Shown here piece after piece: positions 54,978 to 64,000 of a stretch of 64,000 nt of DNA. Position 1 is the first letter of the stretch. Every line of letters starts with the position of its first letter. The stretch spans positions 89,339,275 to 89,403,274 of the forward strand of contig OY757911.1 of the NCBI GenBank assembly GCA_963585895.1. The letters are read 5' to 3'. The translations under genes and the position numbers were made by a program. The notes under the pieces were generated by a model, which was not told the DNA's origin, did not search any database, and saw only the letters and a list, made by a program, of their open reading frames with translations. The DNA comes from Sepioteuthis lessoniana (lineage: Eukaryota; Mollusca; Cephalopoda; Myopsida; Loliginidae).

Positions 54978-55356
54978 TATCAGCCCAGTTGACTAGGGCT
55001 CTAGAATACACCAACTACATCTCTGAAGAAGGGTAAGACCCCCTCCCCAACGAGTGTCCTGTTATATGACACTAAACAATCTGATGATGAGGCTCCAGGC
55101 CTAGAGCTCTGGGGAATGTAGAGTACCTCTTCATTGCCATTAATCCCAGTTTCACTCTGACCTGGAGCGGTAGTACCTGATAGCGTCCCATCTACAGGTT
55201 AAATAAAACTGTTTGACCATTTAACTGAGTACAAACAAATGACTGATGGTAAATTGAATTATTCGAGTCAGATAGGAACACTTAAAAACATTTAACTTTG
55301 AGCATACAAATGAGTTCTGGCTTGTTTAAAAATGATGTTACTCAAAATTTTTGTTT

Positions 55357-55387
<31 letters not shown>

Positions 55388-55443
55388 CAGGATTTGGGAT
55401 TAAATAACCAACAATGGTTAATATGCCATAAAACCCAACCAAC
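54978..55443 (+). mobile_element. Element C, complete plus-strand copy
   Basis: 5' end atcagcccagttgactaggg, then ctagaatacaccaactacat, gtaagaccccctccccaacg, 5' module ggggaatgtagagtacctct, one or two tandem units (gcatacaaatgagttctgg), (AT)n at 55357-55386, and tail ggatttgggattaaataacc ... atgccataaaacccaaccaa. With 17020-17466 and 43828-44283 this gives the consensus layout. Confidence 0.92.
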
Positions 55444-55527
55444 CAACATCACACACAAAAACATAGTTTGCTATATCTATAAATAAAGAGTGCTCAATAT
55501 CAGTGATAGGAGCATTTATATCTAAGT

Positions 55528-55600
55528 TAGGATAGTGTAGACAGAGAACCAGGGACACTTGGTGACTGTCAATTTCTCGCCTATGCGATCATCAGATCAA
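55528..55600. repeat. Dispersed repeat, related to 7.16-7.24 kb
   Basis: ggatagtgtagacagagaac and cacttggtgactgtcaa match the repeat near 7168-7215. Confidence 0.35.
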
Positions 55601-56939
55601 ATCAATTGACATATAATTGATTCAAATGTTAGAGTTGGTAATTTAAAAAATAAGAGTACTTTATATAAAATGGTCGAACCACTTTTTTCTTTCATTTTTA
55701 TTCCTATCTGAAGATTTTACATTTTGCTACATGAAACTCCAGTCATAAAAGGAAAAAAGTGAAATAATTGTAATTGTTTCTTTAACATTTACAAAAAAAA
55801 AAAAAAAAAAAAAAAAAATCATTCGTGTCTTGGTTGGGTTGAGAACTTTTCTGTACTCATCGTCTGAGCATACATTTGTGTGTGCATATGTACAAAAGTT
55901 TCGGAGCCTCCCCTCTTTTTATGTTGAAAACTAGACACTGAATAGTATAAAGTAGAAATATATTTTTGTTCTTTTTAATAAATAAATGAATGAATAATAT
56001 CAGCAACGCTAAAAACTTTTGCACCCACCTAATGAATTAGAACAAAAAGAAGTGAAAAAGAAAGCATATATTACAGTTTGACAACTAAGATGAAGAATAC
56101 TTGGCAACAGTTAAAAAATACTGGGATCCAATGATACAAATATACAAAAGAAAAAAAAAAAGAGACAAATAGGCTTTCTATACGGATAAGACAGAACACA
56201 TGGTTTTAAAGAGCGTCTGCTTTAAAGAATGGTAGTTGTTGATAGCAAGCTTGGTTCGATACTTCTAACTTCATTAGGAATTAGTCTGGTAGAAGGTCCA
56301 CAATAGTCTAAGTAAATATTCATAGTTTATAGAGAATAAACAACAAACTGGTGAGCTTAGTGACAAATACATACATTAAAAGGAACAAATGAAGAGATGA
56401 ATGAAGTGACACTGACGAAAAAGAACTAAATATGCAGTTGCACTTGCGATCAGCTAAACTTAATTCTTTAGTATCTTAAAACTTTCCTTTAGTTTTCTTT
56501 CGACTTATTTCAATATCTTCAATTTAAAAAAAGTATATGTATGCCATATACCTAACTGCACGCGTTCAATTCAGTATTATTCAAATTTAATGTTTGAAAG
56601 TTGTCTTTTAAACGTTGGCTGAGTTTTTTTCTACCTACCAGTCAGTTGTTGATAGCTTTAACTAAGTTTGTAAAGAAGGCGATCAAACTAGACAGACTGG
56701 TCAACAGGCCTAAAAGACAGAAAGAAAAATCGAAGAAAGAATGGTGGTGGGGAAAGAACATGATTTCAGGTGTAGCCAAGCAAGGTAAACAGTGGTAACC
56801 AACTCACTCTCTACTGAGCCCCATCCTTCAACATTACATCATCATCATCATCGATGTGTAATGGGTACAGTACACTCTTCTTCGTCTTCATCTTTCTTCT
56901 TTTCCCCTTCAATCATCTTTCCAGTCCTTCTCTCACTGC

Positions 56940-57160
56940 TGCTGCTGCTGCTGCTATTATAACTACTATATGCAAACAGGCAACTGTCTCTTCTTTCTCT
57001 CCTTCTTTCTTCATCATCTCAGCTGTTGTAGCATCATCCTCGCCGTGGAGCGAGAATGAATTGTGCGGGGTCCGCACTGTTCCAGGTGGCGCAAGATGCC
57101 TCAGCCGTGGCCAACGTCCAGGGTAGTGTCGGCAATTACATACCGGTTGGCTTTCTTTCT
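56940..57160 (+). promoter_or_regulatory. CpG-dense patch, candidate promoter or 5' exon region
   Basis: Around 57040-57150 there are about ten CpGs in 110 bases (tcgccg, gagcgag, gtgcgg, tccgcac, ggcgcaa, agccgtgg, aacgtcc, gtcggc, accgg), far above the window background. A long pyrimidine-rich run with CTG repeats (56929-56955) precedes it, ending in a strong acceptor-like tcatcatctcag at about 57020. No TATA box is evident. The patch could be a promoter with a 5' untranslated region, or an internal exon. Confidence 0.4.
57056..57148 (+). CDS. Candidate first coding exon, protein unknown
   Basis: From the ATG at 57056 (context gcgagaATGa) the frame reads MNCAGSALFQVAQDASAVANVQ, then GSVGNYIP, about 31 residues of ordinary protein-like composition in the most CpG-dense spot of the window. 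Beyond about 57150 the same frame becomes pyrimidine-tract sequence (F, L, S, H rich), so an exon end is expected there. GT dinucleotides at about 57123 (after gtccagg) or 57149 could be donors, neither close to consensus. I do not recognise the protein. Its value is as a lead, since it is the only stretch combining a start, high CpG and clean composition. Confidence 0.33.
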
Positions 57161-57269
57161 TTACATTCTTCTTCTCATTTAACTTCACCTTTTTTTCTTC
57201 TTCTTGTCACTTATTTTTTTTCTTTTTCGCCGCATCATACAACACTAACCAAAAACCAACTCTCTTTTT

Positions 57270-57295
57270 CTCCTCTCTCTCTCTCTCTCTCTCTC
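57270..57295. repeat. (CT)n microsatellite
   Basis: About 12 CT units. Confidence 0.9.
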
Positions 57296-60200
57296 GAAAA
57301 CAAGGTACTACTGTAACAACACAACCGAGGTAGACCTAATTAAATTAAGAAAAGCGTCGATTGACCTGTGGCATCTATAGATACATACTACATAGAAAAT
57401 ATTCAGTAACAAAAAACGATTTTCCATTTAGAAACATTCTCTTTACACAGGCATCATGTGCTTTCTGAAAAATGTAAGGGAGCAACACGTAGAATCTCGC
57501 TAGGTCCGTCAAATACGCGTGTGAAATTTCATTCTTTAAAAAAAATCGATATTATTCTAATGGTCATCTCCAGTAAGAACCCATTTAATGATTTTTTCCC
57601 CTTAAGACTAGGCATCTTAATTCTTAAAGGGTTGGTAATTTTGTACCTCGACAACGTGTAGTACACGTCGCGTACTATTTAACAATGTCTTGAATGTTGC
57701 TGTGATGTATTTTATAGTCTGAAGCTAGAATTGAAATTGTGATATATACCACTTTATCTTGACTTAGACTTTTTTTAACTTCTCACATGTAGGACCCGCA
57801 AAAAAGTACACATGTACGAGAAGTAATTGTATGATTTAAAAAAGAATTCATCTCTAGTAAGTCAGTCATTCATTCAAATTATGAATTGAGAGTTTAAAAT
57901 AGACAAATGAAAAATAAATGAAGCCAGTAAAAAAATTTTAAAAAATAGCGTGTTGAATTTTTACTATATCAATAGTTTTTTTTTTCTGATTGCTTCTTTT
58001 AGTCATTTTTTTTTGTCACAGTTATAAAGTTAAATTAAAAACGATAATTAAGTCTTCCGATCTTCAGGTTTATTTTAAAATTTCCGGTCCTGTTTTTGCA
58101 ATAGTTCTCTCTAAACGCAACTGGTGTCATTTTTCACGACCTGCGAGTACTTTAATATATACGCTTTTTAAAAACTATATTTATTTATCTCTCTTCATCA
58201 GAAAGTGTGATATCCAGGTACTTAGATAATACTCCAATAATGTAATGATTATCTACTCGTTGTCATAATAATCACAATTGCAGTAATTAACAACATCAAC
58301 ACTGACATGCTGTGTTTCGAATAGAAAGCTTACAAAAACAAAATGAGAGAGAGAGAACAAGGCTTTTTTTCTTTAAAATTAAATATGAATTTAATCTAAA
58401 AAATATACAGGCTATACATGGATGTAAAAAAAATAAGAGTCTGTATTTTTATAAGTGAACAAGCTAATAAGATTTAATTTTAGGTCGTTTTAAAAACTGA
58501 TATTTTCATTTGGAGGTTTCGATTCGTTCTCTTAGATCTTCTTCAGACGGTGTTCTATATTACTATCGAGTAAGCTATAGCTTGATAGCGGGCTTATGCA
58601 GTTGATGATTAGATCATAATTCATACTCGTTTGTCTTTTGCACATGAATTAGAGTTCAACTTGTTTGTCAGTAACCGGAAATGTCGACTTTGAAAAAATT
58701 AAAATAAAAACTAAAATGAATTAATTCAATTAATATTTTACAAGATCATTTGAAAATCCAGATGCCATAGGCAACAATTCATTCGACGTATTGTGTAATA
58801 AATGAAAAACAGTGTTGATGCTGGGGAAAAATATGTTCTTTGTTCTGACTATAATTACGAAAACGTACTTAATCAACTATATGGACTCAAATATTCTAAT
58901 ATTTTTTTTTTTACTTTACTGATGAAACCCGTTGTTGCTTTAACAATAAAGAAAGTAGGCTATGTACATAGTTTTAAGCATTTTTTCAAGAAATATTTGT
59001 GAGAAATGAACTTTATGCCTATGTCTGTCTCAACAGATTTGGGATAAAAAAAATTCTAACTTTAGATAAACTTGATAGAGAAAAATATTAAAAATAATTT
59101 TTAAGAACTCGAAATATTACTACAGCCCCTAAACAAGCACACTGCAAATGCATACTTAAACTGAAATCACTTTTTTGCGATAATCTACTTTCTTAGGATT
59201 TTAACATTGTTTTACAAAACTCCAGTTTTAACAAGAAATCAATACTTTTTTTATGATTAGTTTTTCTTGGACACTACTGTCAGTACAATTGTTCTGTCAA
59301 AAGTCTAGTAACGATTTTTTTTCTTTTCTTTAAGTAAGTCTTCACTAAAATGTTTTTCTATCTATGTTTTGAAGCAAACACTGAAGTTTAGAAAAAAAAA
59401 CTACAAATGAAGCTTAAAAAATGTTGTTTTTTTAAATACGCACGTGCGTCAATGTATGGATTCTTCTTTCTAATAAATTTCTTCCAGAAGGTAAAGTACA
59501 CCTTTTTCTTTTAAATGACTTTTGACTCCCCCATCAAAAACAAAAACAGTAAGGCCAAGCAAAAATGAATACAAAACAAAGTAGAAATCTTCAAAAAGAT
59601 TTGAAATACTAATTTTCCAGTGTTCTTCTCTTAAAGTTGGATAATTTTATCTTTTTCACCCCTGTAGAATATTTAGGTTCCCCTTTTCTGAAAGCATTCT
59701 CCTTATTTTACGTCTCTTCCCCCTCCCCCTACTCACTTCAGAAAAGAAAAAATAACGACCCCGACCCCAGTAAAATGCACTCAATATAAAACAAAAAAAA
59801 GACTAAATCATTTTTTGAACAATTTTACTAAAAGTTTCATCAGGACAAGTCAAAAATAGAACTGGGGAAAAAATAAGAATTATCACATGGAAAAAAAATC
59901 GGAATGAATGAAACATTTTGCAAAATTGAGTAATTCTTACTGTTTAAATAAAAAGAAAAATGCTTACCATTTTTGTAGAATCTCTCTCGCCACGAAATTC
60001 GTTTTTGCCATTTGCTGTTTTAGTCTTGTGAAACACGTGCCAGTAATTGGAAAAAATGTCATTCATTCAAAAAAGCCAAATTAATAATACGGACTTAGAT
60101 TTCCCGCCAGCATGTGTTATTCATTGTTGTAGTTCAATAATTGAATTAAAAGAAGAAAAAAGGCTCATAACGAAGAAAGCTTTTTATTTGTGTATGCATC

Positions 60201-62261
60201 TTTTAAAACTAATCATGTATATATATAATAACCAGTGATTTACTTTGACAATAGATGAAGAAGCGTTTTGAATGGGGGGGGGGTAATGTTACTTTACTAC
60301 TATGTTGAATGACGTTGTCTTTGATACAGTTACATCGTCATTTAAATTCTTTTTTCTTTATCGACTTTATAACTTAACCACCTTTAGAGGTAAGATTTTA
60401 GTTTAAAAAGTACGTTTATGTGCTTATTTCTAATTTTATTTGAATTTTTAGGTTATTTCACTGCAGAGGTTAGGAAAAGAACTTTTTTAAATATCAGTTT
60501 TGGTGTTTGAGATCGTAAAATATTCATGCGTAAACATTAAACAAACAGTCAGATAGACTGTGCATTCAGGAAAATTTTGATGATGGCATGGAAAATATCT
60601 TAAAGGGGGTCCAACAGATAATCATTTTTTTTAAATCTTTGAATTACGTCATTATTTTGGGGTAGGAGAGTGCTTACGTCATTTGACCATTCAAGTAAGT
60701 GCTAGTTTCTTAAAACAAAAAAAAGTATTATTTTTTATCCTTAACTTTCAAAAAGCTGTTTTCCTCTATTAGTTTTCTTCGGTTGTGAAGTTTATTTTCC
60801 ATGAATTAAAAAACAAATAAAAGAAGAGACAATTATTTAAAATAAATAAAACACATTAAGATAAAAATTTTAGTATATATACGGCCGAAAAAGAAAGATT
60901 GATTCCTTAAAAATTCCATCAATCCTACAACTAATACATTTAGACGTGTTCTTATCACATTTTTTTGAATCACCTGAGTATAAATACATATATCGTATGC
61001 ACGTGCTCTTGTGATTAGTCCGCAAGTCCACACTTGAATGTTTAAAACTCCAAATTAATTTAATGTCTTACTTTCCTCCACGTCCAAAGATACTATTTGT
61101 TATTTTCACTTTAATCCATTCACCCACCTCCTTCCAGATTATTAACTCGAGCACACACAACCCCAGCCAACAGCCACCTTAACGTTTTGCTGTGAAAAAA
61201 AAACAAGAATAATTCATTACGCGATTCACTGAAGCATATAGAAGGCTAAACTTAACTTTAAATGCTGTGGCTGTTATCTCTTGTCTCCAGGATAAGCATC
61301 ATGCAAACATATTTTTTTCGATTACATTTCTTTCATCTTTATTTTCTTGCTGTTTTGTGTATATCTTAGGCGGGTGAATCCTTTTAATAGTTTTGGCATC
61401 TTCCTAAACTGACATACTTGCTTCCTTCTTTTCTTCCTTCTGCAGATTCTAGTCACTCTGTTCAAATTGTTTTTATTTTGTTTATATTTATCTCTCTTGA
61501 AAATGTCAAGACAAAAACTTTGTTAATATTCTTTTTTTTTTTTTCTGCAAGAAATTACTTTGCATGGATTTCTTTTTATTTAATTACTTTTAACAAATTT
61601 TTGATTAATAATTTGAATTTAATTTATTTCTAGGTTTTTTTTTTAACTGCTAAATATATTTCTTGATATTTTTTTACCAATCAACCTATGGTAACCCTTC
61701 TGTAAACATAGTTAAAATTTGATTATATAGCTGCACTCATCCTTATCCAATTTACTCTACACTATATTGTTTGTTTACACTTAGCTGTTGATATAGTGTC
61801 TTAATTTCTTAAATAAAGCATTGTCATTATACATTTTTGACTAGTTTATCTTTTCATTCTATTTTTGTTGCTTCTTTATCCATAGTAGAAATTAGAGGTG
61901 TAACAGTCTTAAATTATTCTTTTTTTTTTTTTTTAGATAGAGCATTGTCATTAATAATTTTTAACTAGTTTATCTTTAATCTTAGTGTTCTAGTGATTTA
62001 TTATTTATTTATTTTTAAAGCTTTTTACATTCTATGAACAGTATGTAAGAAACATTGAGTAAAAATCAAGAATTAGGCTTTGAACTTAAATCCTGTATCC
62101 TCAGGAGCTGGTCTGATATGAATGACACCTTACTAATTAGGTTATAAAATTCAACCTACATATTTAGATTTATTCATATATCAACCCTCTTCCTAATCCA
62201 ATTTATTCCACACCATATTTGTTTGCACTTAGTAATAATAAATATAATAGTATTAAGTATG

Positions 62262-62497
62262 GGCAGTCACCATAGTGTAGTGGATAACATGTTGGACTAC
62301 GTTAATGTAGTAAGTGAGTTCAAACTCTAGCCATGCTTTATGTTCACTTTCAGATAAATAGCCTTGTCAAAGGTCTAAACCTCCTTATCACGTCCAGCTA
62401 TGGCCAAATAATACATCTACTTTTCTTTTACAAGGACAGCTTTGGCAATAAATACCCCACGAATGTTGATATGCCATTGAAGACAAAGACAAAAAGA
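62262..62497 (+). mobile_element. SINE-D copy
   Basis: A-box-like catagtgtagtggataacat, B-box-like gagttcaaactctagcc, body tccttatcacgtccagctat, and tail ggcaataaataccccacgaa to gaagacaaagac. It marks the end of the repeat-poor block. Confidence 0.88.
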
Positions 62498-62724
62498 AAA
62501 GAAAGAATTGTCTGAATTCATTTACATAATGAATTTCAGAAATTTCAAATATTTTTACAAACTTTCATCTTAATTTGAATTTTTAAAAAAAGCAACAAAA
62601 ATAAGATGAAAGATAAACCTATTTTGAAATAGATAAATGGTGAAAATATTGAAAGAAATACTAGCTATATATATAAAGAATATTCATCTCTCTTATTTCC
62701 TGTTGTCAACTTTGATGTTAAAGA

Positions 62725-62960
62725 GTCTTTTTCTTTCTTAAAACTGTTCTTTTTCTTTACCTCAAAATCATCTTTCTCTTTCCTTTCTCCCCCTCAAAAC
62801 TATCTTTTCCTCTTTTGAAGATGTCTCTTCTCAACTCAAAACTGTCAATTTCTCTCCTTTCTCCCATTTCTTGAAAATTTATTTTTCTCTCTTTTCTTCT
62901 CAAATTCCTCTCCCTCACCTCTCTTGAAATTGTCCTTTTCTCTATTTTCATTTTTTTTCT
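62725..62960. repeat. Degenerate pyrimidine-rich minisatellite
   Basis: Roughly six degenerate units of about 40 bp, each with ctcaaaactRtc-type and tttctctcctttctcc-type segments. The opposite strand is purine-rich and gives a spurious K/E/R-rich frame. Confidence 0.7.
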
Positions 62961-62961
62961 T

Positions 62962-63608
62962 TAATCCTTTAGCTTAGGCATTTATACATGTTTTGGTACA
63001 AAGCAAATAGACAGGAAAATTATATTAGTTTAATGAACAACTTATTCTGAAAGAATTGTCTTGCACAAAATTTAAGGATGAACATTTGGCTATTCATCAG
63101 CAAAACCTTTTATCTCAAAACTGTAGGTCAGTTCAAAATTGATAGAAAATATTTATCATAATGAGCAGAAAACTCAACTTACTGGCAGAATTTTAATTTA
63201 CATTCCTTTCTGGTAAGGAAAAATTTCAACTAGATCTTCATACAGTTAAACTAAAAGATAAACATTTGTCTTAGCTAACCTGAATAATACAGTGTAAAGA
63301 AGCTTTTATCTGACTCCCCATAAGGCCAGAATGTGACACAAAGTTAGTTTAATGTGGGGTTCCTTGCAAGAAGCAAGCCTCCTGTAGGATGGTTTTAAAA
63401 ATTGCTTAGGTTCCTTCAGCATTCTTCTTCAGGAGTACCTCAGGCACTAAGCAATAAATCTAGCCCTTACCTCTTTTAGGTGAGAAGGCTGATGTCTGGT
63501 AGACCCAAAGTAAGGAACCAGTTTAGCATTATACTTATACTGTAAATTGAACCTTCTATTAGAAAGCACAAAAAATTTGGTGATCATGAATGTCTAGCTG
63601 TCCTTAAG
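62962..63608. other. Non-coding stretch without recognised repeat
   Basis: No family match or supportable gene. Confidence 0.4.
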
Positions 63609-63620
63609 TTATGCAATGAT

Positions 63621-63987
63621 GATGATCATCATCATGTTGTGCCGCTAGCATGGATATCCCTGACCCTCTCTCTCTACTTCTCCCTATCGTTCATTTCTTC
63701 CGGCAGGTCTTCAGAGCTACATCCCATATCCTCACATAGCTGCTGTATGTATGTTCAAGCTGGTCGTCCCACTTTTGCTAGGCCATATGTGGGACTCGAT
63801 AGGAGTACATCACTTATGAGCTTGTCCCTGCTTCTTCAACTTGGAGAAGCAGGGATGACCTTGTCTAACTTGGATAATTTTTGTGATGGGAGGCAGGTGG
63901 CCGGTGGCAGGTGGTATTGAACAAGTCCTGGCAGCAACACCCCACAAGGTACCAACTATACGGCCGCCTGCCTCCCATCACAGAAAC
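63621..63987 (-). mobile_element. LINE 3' end with 5' inversion and 11-bp target-site duplication
   Basis: Minus-strand part 63903-63621 encodes the ORF2 tail (LPPITKIIQV, DKLISDVLLSSPTYGLA, YIQQLCEDMGC, RERVRDIHASGT) and ends in a TGATGATGAT tail. From about 63913 to 63980 the plus strand encodes the immediately preceding part of the same ORF2 (VLNKSWQQHPTR-QLYGRLPPITE). The two parts are head to head and overlap by 22 bp (63882-63903 against 63961-63982, one mismatch). tatgcaatgat flanks the whole at 63610-63620 and 63988-63998. Stops make it a dead copy. Confidence 0.88.
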
Positions 63988-64000
63988 TATGCAATGATAG

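Larger units (their letters stand above)
55820..62260. other. Repeat-poor, CpG-retaining 6.4-kb block
   Basis: None of SINE-A, B, D, E, element C, G, LINE or mariner sequences is recognisable across this block, although those families occur every 1-3 kb from 5 to 55 kb. CpG dinucleotides are visibly more frequent (for example near 57.5-57.7, 58.1, 58.5-58.7 and 61.0 kb). Frames near 57.46, 57.99, 58.80 and 60.05 kb are short and have no recognisable domain. It probably surrounds functional sequence. Confidence 0.5.

Noticed and set aside
56601-56798. 65-codon frame upstream of the CpG peak (K/R rich)
   Set aside because: No domain, ordinary AT-rich composition, and no start context or conservation signal visible.
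62757-62951. 64-codon K/E/R-rich minus-strand frame
   Set aside because: Purine strand of a degenerate pyrimidine minisatellite.

Overview
This window looks like AT-rich, intron- or intergenic-type DNA from a large animal genome. The likeliest source is a lophotrochozoan, and a coleoid cephalopod such as an octopus fits best. That is inference: the window combines several tRNA-derived SINE families, abundant (AT)n, (GT)n and (GA)n microsatellites, decayed mariner elements, non-LTR retrotransposon 3' ends and a stray C2H2 zinc-finger fragment. There is no operon structure, no complete protein-coding gene, no tRNA or rRNA gene and no CRISPR array. The long open frames present are mostly chance frames or lie inside repeats.

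Most of the recognisable content is mobile DNA. I name the families by letter. SINE-A (about 250 bp) and SINE-B (about 290 bp) are tRNA-headed. SINE-D (about 235 bp) is tRNA-headed and ends in a tail reading roughly ggcattaaataacc...ggttgatatgcc...aaacc. Element C (about 450 bp to 1 kb) has a conserved 5' module, an internal ~70-bp tandem repeat of variable copy number, often an (AT)n tract, and the same 3' tail as SINE-D. SINE-E is short. F is a two-copy repeat. G is a repeat sharing part of the C/D tail. Target-site duplications can be read directly for copies of A, B, C and D, and two C/B nestings occur in opposite order, so these families were active over overlapping periods.

Layout: 0-5 kb has one SINE-A and a repeat-free CpG-containing patch at 2.25-3.7 kb. 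5-19 kb is a SINE-B-rich field with a MITE-like inverted repeat at 6.9-7.1 kb and a possible small coding exon at 15.6-15.8 kb (minus). 19.4-26.7 kb holds two internally deleted mariner copies (the second inserted at a TA inside a LINE), a hammerhead-like inverted repeat and a three-layer SINE nest at 23 kb. 27-38 kb mixes SINEs, a Penelope-like inverted repeat at 31 kb, G repeats and LINE ends. 38.8-53.4 kb is the densest retroposon zone, with a zinc-finger remnant at 39.1 kb, an LTR-like insertion at 40.8-41.1 kb, a second large inverted repeat at 45.5 kb and a 150-bp GA/AT/GA tract at 47.6 kb. 55.8-62.2 kb is strikingly poor in these repeats and contains a CpG-dense 110-bp patch at about 57.04-57.15 kb that could be a promoter and first exon on the plus strand. 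The window ends in a LINE insertion with a twin-primed 5' inversion and an 11-bp target-site duplication.

The most interesting material is the modular C/D retroposon system (shared 3' tail, swappable 5' modules, an internal minisatellite), a set of hammerhead-ribozyme-like cores in inverted pairs, and three independent snap-back inverted micro-duplications inside retroposon copies.
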